Shown here piece by piece: positions 39,244 to 47,925 of a DNA stretch of 64,000 nucleotides. The DNA comes from Spirosoma sp. KUDC1026 (lineage in GTDB: Bacteria > Bacteroidota > Bacteroidia > Cytophagales > Spirosomataceae): NCBI RefSeq assembly GCF_013375035.1, contig NZ_CP056032.1, positions 3,842,001-3,906,000 on the forward strand, given 5' to 3'. Positions within the stretch are counted from its first letter, which is position 1. Each line of letters opens with the position of its first letter. A model generated the notes under the pieces. That model did no database searches. It saw nothing but the letters and a program-made list of their open reading frames with translations, and was not told the origin of the DNA. A program made the position numbers and the translations under genes.

Positions 39244-41525
39244 TACACCAGTTTATCCGGCGTCAGCGGCAAATCCCTTAGTCGTTTACCCGTTGCGTTG
39301 AACACCGCGTTAGCGATGGCGGCCGACACACCGGTAATGCCGATCTCCCCGATGCCGCGGGCGCCAATGGGGGAAATATGAGGATCTGGTTTCCCGATAA
39401 AATGCACGTCGATGGGTGGCACATCCAGGTTAACGGGCACGTGATAATCAGCCAGGGTTCGCACAACCGGGTTGCCCCAGCGTTTATCGTATTCCGTAGC
39501 TTCCATCAGGGCGGCCCCGATGCCGAAAATGACCCCACCGATTATCTGGGACCGGGCCGTTTTTTCATTCATGATCCGACCGACGTCCTGCACGCTGGTA
39601 AAGCGTTTTACCCGGATTGTCCCCAAATCTTCATCCACCCACACCTCGGCAAACTGGGCACCGAAGGAATGGAACGCATAGTGTTTATCATCGCTGTTCT
39701 GTTCGGCGGGAAGCTCCCGGGGGGTACAAAGGGCGCTGGGTACGGTCAGTCCCGCCCCGGAAACCGGCTGGGTGGTCGCACAGGCGTCCATCTCGGCCCG
39801 TTTAGCCCGGCTCATGATGTCGGCATAGACGTCGGTTTTCTTCTCGTCGCCGATGAGGAAAAGTTTACCATCCCCGTAACCAATCTCGTTAGCGGTACGG
39901 CCATGGAGTTTTGACGAGGAGTCGGCGATCGCCAGCGCGGTGAGCTCTTTCCGCAACAGGACGCAGGCTTCCATGGCGGCCGGATGAATACTCGCCGTCG
40001 TTTGGGAGCCGCCGGCCAGCGGTGCAGCCGGTAAACTTGAGTCGCCAATCTTGACCTGAATCCGGTTAACGGGTACCCCCAGGGCATCGGCCGCTGTTTG
40101 CGCCAGTACGGTATAGGTTCCGGTCCCGATGTCGATCGATGCCGTCATCACCGTTACGTCCCCGCTGGCGGACATGGACACCTTTACCGAAGCCGCGCTC
40201 CGACCACCGGGATACGTAGCGGTCGCCATGCCGTATCCGACCAGGTATTTCCCATTTCGTTTCTGTCTCGGTTCCATACTGCGGGCCGACCAGCCAAATT
40301 TCTCGGCGCCGATCCGGTAACAGTCAACCAGGAACTCGCTCGAGAAGTCATGCCCGTTCATCGGGTCCTGGGCGGTATGGTTGGCGATCCGAAACGCCAC
40401 CGGGTCCATCTTAAGTTGATACGCCATCTCGTCCATGGCGGACTCCAGTGCAAAGGTGCCGGGCGTCTCGCCGGGCGCCCGCATGAAGGTCGGGGTACTC
40501 CGATCTAGTTTGACCAGGCCGTAGGTAACCTCGCGCACCGGCGCTTTGTAGAGCACCAGCGATTGCTTCCCACTCGGTTCAAAAAATTCGGTCAGGTTGT
40601 TGTAGGTATCGGTATGATGACGAACGGCGGTCAATGTCCCGGCTGTATCCGTACCCAGCGAGACGCGTTGAATGGTTGCCGCGCGATGCCCGACGTTGGT
40701 CTGCATCATCTGCCGGGTGAGCGCCAGTTTAACCGGGCGGCCCGCGGCTTTGGCGGCCATGGCGACCAGCAGTGTGTGCAGCCAGAGCCCTTTGCTACCG
40801 AAGCCGCCCCCCACGAAGGGAGCAATCACGCGGACGTTCTCCTGTTGTAAACCAAGGAAATAAGCGGCAATAGCACCGGTAAGGCCCACGCCCTGGGTAG
40901 CGTCATACAGGGTGAGTTTGTCGGTTCCTTCCCAAACCGCTACCGTGGCGTGTGGCTCCATGGGATGATGATGCTCGACCGGGGTCGAATACGTATTGGC
41001 CACCCGGTGGGCCGACAGGGCGAGCGGGGTGGTTGTCTTACCCCCATTCACCTGGGCTTCGTCCCCCATCAACTTCGCTGGCTTCTTACTGTTCGGCAGT
41101 TCCGTCTTCAGATCGGTGGCCGCTTTTTCGGCGGTATAACGCACCTTGAGTTTATAGGCAGCCGCGCGGGCCTGTTCGTAACTCTCGGCCACAACCACGG
41201 CGATGAACTGGCCGGGGTAATGCACCTTATTATCCTGCAGGGGCGGCAGATTCTCGCCCAGAAAAGCGGCACCCGCCTTCGCCTGCGCCTTCATGTCGAG
41301 GGGCTTTAGCTTCAGGGCATTCTTGTAGCTAATCACGCTGATTACGCCGGGCTCTTTCCTGATGGCCGCATCATCAAGGGCCGTAATTCGTCCTTTGGCG
41401 ATCGTTGCCCGAACCGGGAACGCATACGCCATAGTCGGCTGGTTGAATTCCGCAGCGTAGGTTGCCTTGCCCGTCACCTTCAGGCGGCCATCGATACGGC
41501 TGATGGGTTTACCTATTTCACTCAT
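39243..41525 (-). CDS. paoC: Aldehyde oxidoreductase molybdenum-binding subunit (PaoC/YagR-like)
   Basis: A 760-residue catalytic subunit of the xanthine oxidase family, binding molybdopterin cytosine dinucleotide and oxidising aldehydes. Seen: the N-terminal IGKPISRIDGRLKVTGKATYAAEF, cofactor loops FVGGGFGSKGLWLHTLLVAM and MRAPGETPGTFALESAMDEM, TASIDIGTGTYTVLAQTAAD, the SLPAAPLAGGSQTTASI loop and the catalytic glutamate in PIGARGIGEIGITGVSAAI near the C-terminus. No signal peptide, as expected for a subunit carried through Tat by its partner. Last gene of a three-gene operon; the spacing to the FAD subunit gene is 54 nt. Confidence 0.93.
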   Translation of the reverse strand: MSEIGKPISRIDGRLKVTGKATYAAEFNQPTMAYAFPVRATIAKGRITALDDAAIRKEPGVISVISYKNALKLKPLDMKAQAKAGAAFLGENLPPLQDNKVHYPGQFIAVVVAESYEQARAAAYKLKVRYTAEKAATDLKTELPNSKKPAKLMGDEAQVNGGKTTTPLALSAHRVANTYSTPVEHHHPMEPHATVAVWEGTDKLTLYDATQGVGLTGAIAAYFLGLQQENVRVIAPFVGGGFGSKGLWLHTLLVAMAAKAAGRPVKLALTRQMMQTNVGHRAATIQRVSLGTDTAGTLTAVRHHTDTYNNLTEFFEPSGKQSLVLYKAPVREVTYGLVKLDRSTPTFMRAPGETPGTFALESAMDEMAYQLKMDPVAFRIANHTAQDPMNGHDFSSEFLVDCYRIGAEKFGWSARSMEPRQKRNGKYLVGYGMATATYPGGRSAASVKVSMSASGDVTVMTASIDIGTGTYTVLAQTAADALGVPVNRIQVKIGDSSLPAAPLAGGSQTTASIHPAAMEACVLLRKELTALAIADSSSKLHGRTANEIGYGDGKLFLIGDEKKTDVYADIMSRAKRAEMDACATTQPVSGAGLTVPSALCTPRELPAEQNSDDKHYAFHSFGAQFAEVWVDEDLGTIRVKRFTSVQDVGRIMNEKTARSQIIGGVIFGIGAALMEATEYDKRWGNPVVRTLADYHVPVNLDVPPIDVHFIGKPDPHISPIGARGIGEIGITGVSAAIANAVFNATGKRLRDLPLTPDKLV

Positions 41526-41579
41526 GATCGGATCCGTTGTCTGTTGAAGGATAGTCTTTTTCCATTCGGTTACCGGTGG

Positions 41580-42584
41580 CTAGCCGTCAAGTCCGTATAC
41601 CCCGCCCTGCATGGCCCCCTGTAAGGCACGCGCAATGGCATTTTTGGCCATTGCTACTTTAAACTTATTGTGCTCCAGCGGTCTGGCGTTTTTGAGTTCG
41701 GCTTCGGCAGCTGCCCGGAAATTAGCCTCCGTGGCTTCTTTGCCGATCAGCCATTTTTCAGCCACTGAGGCCCGCCAGGGCTTATGGGCAACCCCACCCA
41801 ACGCGATCCGAACCTGTTTGATCTGGTTTCCGTCCAGGGCTAGTGCCGCAGCGACCGATACCAGTGCAAAGGCATAGGACGAGCGCTCCCGGATCTTTAG
41901 ATAATACGAGCGTTCGGCGAAATCATTGGCCGGCAATTCGATCGACGTAATCAGTTCGCCCGGTTTCAGATTGTTGTCTTTCTCGGGCGTGTCGCCCGGC
42001 AGACGGTGGAAATCGGCGAATCCGATCGTGCGTTTTACGTTGTTTTTACCTTCCACATGCACCTTCGCATCAAGCGCTGCCAGGGCTATTGCCATATCGG
42101 ACGGATAAACCGCGACGCATTTTTCCGACCAGCCGAAAATCGCGTGGGTACGATTAACGCCTTTCAGAGCGCCACAACCGGAACCTGGTTCGCGTTTATT
42201 GCAGGGCATGTTTACGTCGTAGAAATAGGTGCAGCGGGTGCGCTGATTGAGGTTGCCGCCATTGGTCGCCATATTTCGAATCTGCGCGCTGGCACCGGCG
42301 AGAATGGCCATGGAAAGCAGCGGGTAATTCGTACGGATAAGTTCGTGGTTGGCGGTGAATGAATTGGTAGCCGTGCCGCCGATGGCTACACCCGTTGCCG
42401 TCTTTTCAACGTCGGCGAGTTTTAACCGGGTGATATCCACCAGCGCCGAAGGATGCATGACATCTTCCTTCATCAGGTCGACCAGGTTGGTACCCCCGCC
42501 GAGGTATTTTGCACCAGGATTCATGGACACGGCGGTGATTGCCGTGGCTGGCTCACTGGCATTCGAATAGTTGAATGGTCTCAT
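41580..42584 (-). CDS. paoB: Aldehyde oxidoreductase FAD-binding subunit (PaoB/YagS-like)
   Basis: A 334-residue flavoprotein that passes electrons between the iron-sulfur and molybdenum subunits. The FAD pocket is marked by YLGGGTNLVDLMKEDVMHPS and GASAQIRNMATNGGNLNQRT. An insertion TRCTYFYDVNMPCNKREPGS plus CGAL carries the extra cysteines that bind a [4Fe-4S] cluster in E. coli PaoB, which sets it apart from ordinary xanthine dehydrogenase FAD subunits. The C-terminal CO-dehydrogenase flavoprotein domain (IKQVRIALGGVAHKPWRA) is complete. It starts 22 nt after the stop of the iron-sulfur subunit gene. Confidence 0.92.
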   Translation of the reverse strand: MRPFNYSNASEPATAITAVSMNPGAKYLGGGTNLVDLMKEDVMHPSALVDITRLKLADVEKTATGVAIGGTATNSFTANHELIRTNYPLLSMAILAGASAQIRNMATNGGNLNQRTRCTYFYDVNMPCNKREPGSGCGALKGVNRTHAIFGWSEKCVAVYPSDMAIALAALDAKVHVEGKNNVKRTIGFADFHRLPGDTPEKDNNLKPGELITSIELPANDFAERSYYLKIRERSSYAFALVSVAAALALDGNQIKQVRIALGGVAHKPWRASVAEKWLIGKEATEANFRAAAEAELKNARPLEHNKFKVAMAKNAIARALQGAMQGGVYGLDG

Positions 42585-42606
42585 GCTTGTCGATTGCTAA
42601 GTTGGA

Positions 42607-43401
42607 TCAGATCGTACCATCGGCAAATTGCCAGACTTGTGCAACGGCCTTATCGCCATGCACTTCACGAATGGCATCCACAATATTGGGGTAGGCTCCG
42701 CACCGGCAGATGTTTCCCGACATGCGTTCCCGGATTTCCTCGTCGGAGAGTTTCACCGGCTTGCCGGTCTGGCGCACATTGGGGGTGACATAGCTGGCTT
42801 CACCGTTTTTGGCTTCACTCATCAGCGCCACCGCCGAACAAATCTGTCCGGGCGTGCAGTAGCCACACTGGAAACCGTCGTGCTTGATGAACGCAGTCTG
42901 CATAGGGTGAAGAGTATCTTCCTTCGCCAGCCCTTCGATGGTTGTCACGGCCTTATCCTGGCAGGTAGCGGCCAGAGTCAGGCAGGACAGTACGCGTCGA
43001 CCCTCAACAAGTACCGTGCAGGCACCGCACTGACCATGATCGCACCCCTTTTTGGAGCCCGTCAGGGCCAGGCGTTCCCGCAAGGCATCCAGTAACGTCA
43101 TGCGTGAATCGACCAGCAGTTTCTGCGCACGACCATTTACGTTGACCGTTACGTTGACGCCGTTCTCTATCCCAGTCGGGGGCGGGGGAAGTGGCGCGCC
43201 GGTGGTAGTTCGGGCCATCAGCTGCTCGATACCCAGGAGATGGGTGGCCAGCAGGCTGGTGCCGGTATAGGTGATGAGTTTGAGAAAATGACGTCGCTTT
43301 AGTCCGGCGGTGATGATCTCACTCACCTCATCGGGCATCAGGTCTTCGAGGACCTTCCGTTCGGCGTCGGTCAGATCCGGAAACTTGGGTTGGTCTTCCA
43401 T
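42607..43401 (-). CDS. paoA: Aldehyde oxidoreductase 2Fe-2S subunit with Tat signal (PaoA/YagT-like)
   Basis: A 264-residue electron-transfer subunit. A twin-arginine signal (LKRRHFLKLITYTGTSLLAT) lies unusually far in, after about 33 residues (MEDQPKFPDLTDAERKVLED...). The plant-type [2Fe-2S] site is in KKGCDHGQCGACTVLVEGRR, and the second cluster in FQCGYCTPGQICSAVAL with NICRCGAYPNI. It should export the whole folded complex to the periplasm. First gene of the operon; upstream is a short palindrome (43431-43451). Confidence 0.93.
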   Translation of the reverse strand: MEDQPKFPDLTDAERKVLEDLMPDEVSEIITAGLKRRHFLKLITYTGTSLLATHLLGIEQLMARTTTGAPLPPPPTGIENGVNVTVNVNGRAQKLLVDSRMTLLDALRERLALTGSKKGCDHGQCGACTVLVEGRRVLSCLTLAATCQDKAVTTIEGLAKEDTLHPMQTAFIKHDGFQCGYCTPGQICSAVALMSEAKNGEASYVTPNVRQTGKPVKLSDEEIRERMSGNICRCGAYPNIVDAIREVHGDKAVAQVWQFADGTI

Positions 43402-43733
43402 GCTGTATGTTAGAAGGATATTCTATGGATACAAGTTTAAGGAAAACTTGTTTGAATTGGGGTTCCTACTTTTAGTAAACGTTTTAACCACCCTGAGTTA
43501 CGTAACAGCGCTGATTGTTTTTCGGAATGAATAGTTCGCCTTTATTAGCCCAATTTACTGAGCAGGCTGCCATTCTCGCTGCGCTCTTCTGATGTATCGT
43601 CTGGCAGTACGTGTATGGCCAGCAAAACGGTATGTGTAGAAATTAGTCAGCGATCGATTGACTCGGGGGCGCTTTTCAGGCTACAAACGGTTCTTAACCA
43701 AACGCAGTTGAGCCTGTAGACAGTGATATTGTA
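43402..43733. other. 332-nt gap upstream of the aldehyde oxidoreductase operon
   Basis: Contains the palindrome ACAAGTTT-AAGGA-AAACTTGT (43431-43451), about 30 nt before the paoA start, a candidate operator. A 21-codon open stretch (MNSSPLLAQFTEQAAILAAL, from 43527) ends in a stop and may be a gene fragment. Nothing else is recognised. Confidence 0.35.
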
Positions 43734-44096
43734 TTACAGAGCCTTATCAGTAGCCAGAATCGTTTTCCGGTGTAGCTCCCCCCAGTAACGCAGGGCCTCA
43801 ATAACCCCGCCCAGGGTTTGGCTGTGTGGCGTTAACGTATACGTGATTTTGACCGGGTAAGTATCGTAAACAGTCCGTTTTACCAGTCCGTTGAGCTCCA
43901 TATCCTGTAATTCTTTGGAGAGCATCCGATCCGTAATCCCGTGTACTTCTTTGGAAATTTCGCTAAACCGTTTCTCCCCAAAGGTAAGAGCCACAATAAT
44001 GGGCAGTTTCCATTTACCATTCAACACATCCAACGCATCCCGTACAGGACGTAAAATGCGAGGGCATTCTTCGGGTTTATAATCGGCAGGTTCCAT
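43734..44096 (-). CDS. HxlR-family transcriptional regulator
   Basis: A 120-residue winged-helix repressor/activator, usually responding to aldehydes, quinones or thiol stress. Seen: the N-terminal cysteine in KPEECPRILRPVRDALDVLN (many members sense through it), GKWKLPIIVALTFGEKRFSE, the recognition helix ITDRMLSKELQDMELNGLVK and the wing YPVKITYTLTPHSQTLGGVI. It is divergent from the pirin gene, with a 13-bp inverted repeat between them, which is a typical auto-regulated arrangement. Its position next to a PaoABC locus fits control by reactive aldehydes, but that link is inference. Confidence 0.92.
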   Translation of the reverse strand: MEPADYKPEECPRILRPVRDALDVLNGKWKLPIIVALTFGEKRFSEISKEVHGITDRMLSKELQDMELNGLVKRTVYDTYPVKITYTLTPHSQTLGGVIEALRYWGELHRKTILATDKAL

Positions 44097-44142
44097 ACTG
44101 AATTAAGTTGTCAGTAAGATTAAAAACGCAACAGTCTTCACT

Positions 44143-44180
44143 TACTATACTAAAGTATATAACTATCCTTTAGTATAGTA
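44143..44180. promoter_or_regulatory. Inverted repeat with perfect 13-bp arms, likely HxlR operator
   Basis: TACTATACTAAAG (44143-44155) and CTTTAGTATAGTA (44168-44180) with a 12-nt spacer. An extra half-site-like TACTTACAAAAGTATAG follows. It lies between the regulator ATG (44096) and the pirin -7 element (44205-44212), so binding would cover the -33 region of the pirin promoter. Confidence 0.7.
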
Positions 44181-44204
44181 CTTACAAAAGTATAGCAAAG
44201 CAAG

Positions 44205-44212
44205 TAACTTTG
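44205..44212 (+). promoter_or_regulatory. -7 element (TAACTTTG) of the pirin gene
   Basis: Perfect TAnnTTTG match, 25 nt after the end of the HxlR-type inverted repeat and 47 nt before the pirin ATG. Confidence 0.55.
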
Positions 44213-44259
44213 CGTCACGCAGGGACGAAAACTTTCGCTCCTATTTACACAAAGGCAAC

Positions 44260-45132
44260 ATGAGCGTTTACAGAAAACTTGTCAATATATATACGCCCGC
44301 TCTTCAGCAGGGGTTCTTAGGAGCTGGTCATATGGCTAGTCCAGTAATTCAGGGAGACTTCAGAGAAAGCGATCCATTCATTGCGTTGATGGATGATCGG
44401 CTCACTAAACAAACAGATCAACCCGCCGGAGGCCCTCACCCTCATGCTGGTTTTGAGACGGTATCGCTGCTACTGGAGGGCGAAATGGGGGATGACGCCC
44501 ATCGGATGGAAGGAGGTGATTTACAGCTTATGACCGCAGGCAGCGGGATTATTCATACCGAAACCATTGAAGGGAAATTATCGATGAGACTGTTACAGTT
44601 ATGGCTGAATCTACCAAAAAAAAATCGATGGGTTAGCCCGCGGGTACAGGATCTTCCGTTAGCGAAGGTGCCTACGCTTACCCAGGATGGTGCAGAAATA
44701 AAAGTGTACAGTGGTTCCCTGGCCGGTCTGACCTCCCCGATTCAGAATTATACACCGCTACTTATTGCCGATATCCGGCTACAGCCCGGCGCGACCACCG
44801 TGCAGCACATTCCTGCATCCTATACTGCTTTTGTTTACGTTCTTGAAGGCAGTATACAGGTGGGAGATGAGGCCGGGGAAGTCCACCAGGATCAGGTAGG
44901 CTGGCTAAACAGGGATTCCACTGAGCCGGTGAGTGAACTCAGACTGGCAGGCGGTAAAACAGGCGGACGGCTAGTACTCTATGCCGGTGAGCCGCAAGGA
45001 GACCCCATTGTATCGTACGGTCCCTTCATCGGCGATACGCAGGACGACATTCGCCGACTCTATCAGGAGTACAGACAGGGAAAGATGAACCACATAGCCA
45101 CTGTTCCGGCTTCGCAACGGATACTCTGGTAA
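44260..45132 (+). CDS. Pirin-family bicupin protein
   Basis: A 290-residue double-cupin protein. The metal site of pirins is complete: H60 and H62 in GGPHPHAGFETVSLLLEGEM, H99 and E101 in GSGIIHTETIEG. The C-terminal cupin contains GATTVQHIPASYTAFVYVLEG and GRLVLYAGEPQGDPIVSYGP with the family's closing motif. Some pirins have quercetin 2,3-dioxygenase activity, and others act as redox co-regulators. With the divergent HxlR regulator the setting suggests an electrophile or aromatic-compound response. Typical length. Confidence 0.92.
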   Translation: MSVYRKLVNIYTPALQQGFLGAGHMASPVIQGDFRESDPFIALMDDRLTKQTDQPAGGPHPHAGFETVSLLLEGEMGDDAHRMEGGDLQLMTAGSGIIHTETIEGKLSMRLLQLWLNLPKKNRWVSPRVQDLPLAKVPTLTQDGAEIKVYSGSLAGLTSPIQNYTPLLIADIRLQPGATTVQHIPASYTAFVYVLEGSIQVGDEAGEVHQDQVGWLNRDSTEPVSELRLAGGKTGGRLVLYAGEPQGDPIVSYGPFIGDTQDDIRRLYQEYRQGKMNHIATVPASQRILW

Positions 45133-45416
45133 GGCCTGATTTTGGGTCCAGTCCTTTCGTTTATCGCTCAGGAACGTATCGCCTGACCTCATCCATTTAA
45201 AAAAGATGCCCTGGGCAAACGGGTGAAGCCAGGCGATACTCATTCCTAAGTTTGAATTTGCGGCTGGTCCGAATCAGGTATGTTTGCCAGTTGTTAGAGC
45301 GGAGAATGAACGCCACATTGACGTGAGTCGGCCAACCCAAATGCAACGCGGACCGCGCGCTGAATTATACTTCCAGTTGACGCGGCCCGCGCTTGTAAAA
45401 TAACCACGAACAAAAA

Positions 45417-45890
45417 CTACTCGACATACGCCTTGGCGTCAGTGATGCTCTTTTTCATCAGGTCCTGCACGCGCAGGACTTTCTGCTGCTCGGCTTTCAG
45501 GTAATCGAGTGCTTTAGCTTCGTCTAGCTTGCCCAGCGTATCGCCATTGTAACCGTGCATCCAGTCCATCATCTGGTCGTCGGCCTGCTGCAATCGATTC
45601 CGGATATCGGTTCCTTTTTCTTTATCGGCTCCCGTTGCAGTAGTCAGTTTCTGATCAACGGCTTTGCGCAGCCGCATGACGTCGCTCATGGTGTTCATAG
45701 CGCTGTCGTGCACGGCCATCACCTCATCTTCTAAATCGCCGACGGGTCCCCGACTGGCTTTCGGTTCGCTCATAGCTGCGTGATCGTGGCCAGTATGATC
45801 GTGTTCGGCTTTCTTATCCGTCGAGCAGGCAGTACCCAGGGCAATCAGGGCCGCCAGTATGGCTATTCTGGTCATGTTTGTCTGAATCAT
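45417..45890 (-). CDS. Small lipoprotein with His-rich start, end of copper locus
   Basis: A 157-residue lipoprotein: lipobox ALIALGTAC, then DKKAEHDHTGHDHAAM, which could bind metal, and a long helical body (VGDLEDEVMAVHDSAMNTM, KALDYLKAEQQKVLRVQDLM). Similar proteins in Bacteroidota are often labelled viral A-type inclusion protein, a label with no functional meaning. The ATG at 45890 is preferred, because a perfect promoter (45909-45937) lies over the TTG start at 45911; an ATG at 45875 is also possible. An imperfect GC-rich hairpin (45344-45395) follows the stop and may terminate the transcript. Confidence 0.75.
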   Translation of the reverse strand: MIQTNMTRIAILAALIALGTACSTDKKAEHDHTGHDHAAMSEPKASRGPVGDLEDEVMAVHDSAMNTMSDVMRLRKAVDQKLTTATGADKEKGTDIRNRLQQADDQMMDWMHGYNGDTLGKLDEAKALDYLKAEQQKVLRVQDLMKKSITDAKAYVE

Positions 45891-45908
45891 GTTGTGTTTC
45901 TGTTGGGT

Positions 45909-45937
45909 CAAAATTACAGGATTACGTTGGTTATCAA
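45909..45937 (-). promoter_or_regulatory. Promoter of the small lipoprotein gene (TTG-N18-TAATTTTG)
   Basis: On the minus strand TTG (45937-45935) is followed after 18 nt by TAATTTTG (45916-45909), a perfect -7 element 18 nt before the ATG at 45890. It lies within or just before the end of the outer-membrane protein gene, giving the last gene its own promoter. Confidence 0.55.
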
Positions 45938-46849
45938 TTAGAACATCCGCGACAGGTGAACGGCCAGGCGATCGTGCGCTTTCACCAGTCCTTCCGAAAT
46001 ACGTTGCTGAACAGGCAGTTGTGTATTGACGCCAACTACCCAGCTCCCCCAGTACGCATCCAGGCCCAGCGTAGCGGCTACCAGATACCCTCCCGTTTCG
46101 GCAATCAGGACACCATTTTTATGATCTTTACGGGCGTATTCGCCGTATAGGCCAGCGCTGGGCATGACTGCCAGACTCCCCCACTGCTTTACATAGAACC
46201 CAACCAGCGAGCCATTCACGCGATTACCAAACTGATATCCTTCGGCGTTGGTACCCGTGATACGTCCGGTCGCGTCGGTGTTCATGCCCCAGCGGTTCAC
46301 CCGTAGCGTATAGATCCCGTTCAGTACCAGATCGGTAGCCCCGGTGCCAGGCTGGAAATTCGGATTGGCAACCTCGGCCAGATCCGTTTCGCTGTAGCGG
46401 TGGTCACCTGTCGCCAGCTTAAGCCCTCCTCCTACCATCAGTGACTGTTTAACGACGTGGGTACTGTCGCGGATGCGGGATTTATCAATGAGTTTGTAGT
46501 TGATCAGCACGGTTGCGTCACCCAGCCCCTGCAACCGTCGAACATCGGTTCCCTGCGTCTGCTGGTGAAACTGGTAGGGAACCATCGTCAGCACCTGCAC
46601 GCGCCGGAGAGGGTAAAACCGCGCCCACAGGTCGATAGCCTGAAACGACTCCCGCGAATCGGCCTGGTCGATGTGGTGCCGCGACATAAACGTATCATAG
46701 CTCTGGGTCCGGTAGCGCACCCCAACAAAGTGCTTCTGAAACTGGGGCAGCACACCCAGGTAGAAGTTAGAACCCGAGCAACCGCACACATCACAGGACC
46801 AGCCCGGAGTGGACAGCAGTAGAGAGATAATAAAGAAAAGTCGTTTCAT
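45938..46849 (-). CDS. Putative outer-membrane beta-barrel protein of the MbnP/MbnH locus
   Basis: A 303-residue exported protein: signal peptide MKRLFFIISLLLSTPGWS followed at once by CDVCGCSG, a cysteine cluster near the mature N-terminus. The rest alternates short amphipathic strands (VGVRYRTQSYDTFMS, DATVLINYKL, QSLMVGGGLKLATGDHRYSE, GATDLVLNGIYTLRVNRWG), as in transporter-like outer-membrane barrels. The start codon overlaps the stop of the di-heme gene (ATGA, 46846-46849), so translation is coupled. It probably moves or binds copper with its neighbours, which is inference from the locus. Confidence 0.78.
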   Translation of the reverse strand: MKRLFFIISLLLSTPGWSCDVCGCSGSNFYLGVLPQFQKHFVGVRYRTQSYDTFMSRHHIDQADSRESFQAIDLWARFYPLRRVQVLTMVPYQFHQQTQGTDVRRLQGLGDATVLINYKLIDKSRIRDSTHVVKQSLMVGGGLKLATGDHRYSETDLAEVANPNFQPGTGATDLVLNGIYTLRVNRWGMNTDATGRITGTNAEGYQFGNRVNGSLVGFYVKQWGSLAVMPSAGLYGEYARKDHKNGVLIAETGGYLVAATLGLDAYWGSWVVGVNTQLPVQQRISEGLVKAHDRLAVHLSRMF

Positions 46850-47925
46850 TTTGGAGCGAATTCAGGGTTGGTCAAAAATTCGGTATCAGTCAATGTTTTC
46901 AGGAAAGCAATCAGCTTGGTCTGTTCGGCAGCCGTCAGAGGAATTCCCGGCCTGGATTGGCCCGGGCGACTGTTCGGCTTCAGCAGTGGGTCGAGGTTGG
47001 GCGTATCGTCGACGCCTTCGGCGTAGTGATTCAGTACCGCTTCTAGGGTTCGAAAACGACCGTCGTGCATGTAGGGGCCGGTATGTTCGACGTTACGTAG
47101 GCTGGGGACTTTGAAGGTGTATTTATCCTCGGCCTTCTCGGTGATGTGCGCCCGCCCTTCGTCCTCACCAAAAGCCAGACTCAGCCCGTTGTTGCGGTAG
47201 CTCTGGTCGGTGAACAGCTCCCCGGCATGGCAGCTGGCGCAGCCCTTGCTTTTGAACAGATTGAGCCCGGCCTGTTCGTCAGCCGTCAACGTAGCACCCG
47301 TTTCGTTCCGTACATACTTATCGTAACGCGAGTTACCCGACACCATCGTCAGCATGAACTGCGATAAAGCCTGCAGAAACCGGGCGGTCGTTATCTCCCC
47401 CGTGCCGTACGCTTTTCTGAACTGCTGCCGATAGGTATCATCCGCCCGTAATTTGTCCAGCACGTTGGCGATCTTGTCGTCCATTTCGACGTGGTTTTCG
47501 ATGGGCACAATGGGAAACAGATCCAGGTCAAAGACGCCCCCATCCCACATAAATTCCCGGCTCCAGGCCAAATTCTGCAACGGCAGCGAATTGCGCGTAC
47601 CCAGCCGGTTGTCGATGCCGTGACTCACATCATGGCCGTGGTGCGTAAAGGCATACGCCTGGTTATGACATTCGGCGCAGGCAATGGTCCCGTCGCGGGA
47701 GAGCCGCCCGTCGTAGAACAGCATCCGCCCCAGCGCCACCCCTTCCTTCGTCAACGTATTATTCTCAAAACGGTAGACTGTCGGCGGGAAGTTGGTCGGC
47801 GACAGAAACAGCGGTTCATCCGGCACAGGCTCGGTCGAGCAGGCTGACAGGCCCAGCGGCAGGAGGATCGCCAGTCGACGAATCCACCCCTGCTTCCTGA
47901 GCGAACCGGGTTTACTTCGGATCAT
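46846..47925 (-). CDS. mbnH: Di-heme cytochrome c peroxidase-like protein (MauG/MbnH family)
   Basis: A 359-residue periplasmic lipoprotein (LAILLPLGLSAC, C29). Two c-type heme motifs: CAECH (about residue 83-87) and CASCH near residue 222, with FFDGR-like LGRMLFYDGRLSRDGTIA, LPLQNLAWSREFMWDGG and VPSLRNVEHTGPYMHDGRF of the CcpA/MauG superfamily. Because the upstream gene encodes MbnP, the best match is MbnH, which uses its hemes to oxidise a tryptophan of MbnP to kynurenine. The ATG at 47925 gives a 14-bp overlap with mbnP; an ATG at 47934 is nearly as good. Confidence 0.85.
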   Translation of the reverse strand: MIRSKPGSLRKQGWIRRLAILLPLGLSACSTEPVPDEPLFLSPTNFPPTVYRFENNTLTKEGVALGRMLFYDGRLSRDGTIACAECHNQAYAFTHHGHDVSHGIDNRLGTRNSLPLQNLAWSREFMWDGGVFDLDLFPIVPIENHVEMDDKIANVLDKLRADDTYRQQFRKAYGTGEITTARFLQALSQFMLTMVSGNSRYDKYVRNETGATLTADEQAGLNLFKSKGCASCHAGELFTDQSYRNNGLSLAFGEDEGRAHITEKAEDKYTFKVPSLRNVEHTGPYMHDGRFRTLEAVLNHYAEGVDDTPNLDPLLKPNSRPGQSRPGIPLTAAEQTKLIAFLKTLTDTEFLTNPEFAPK

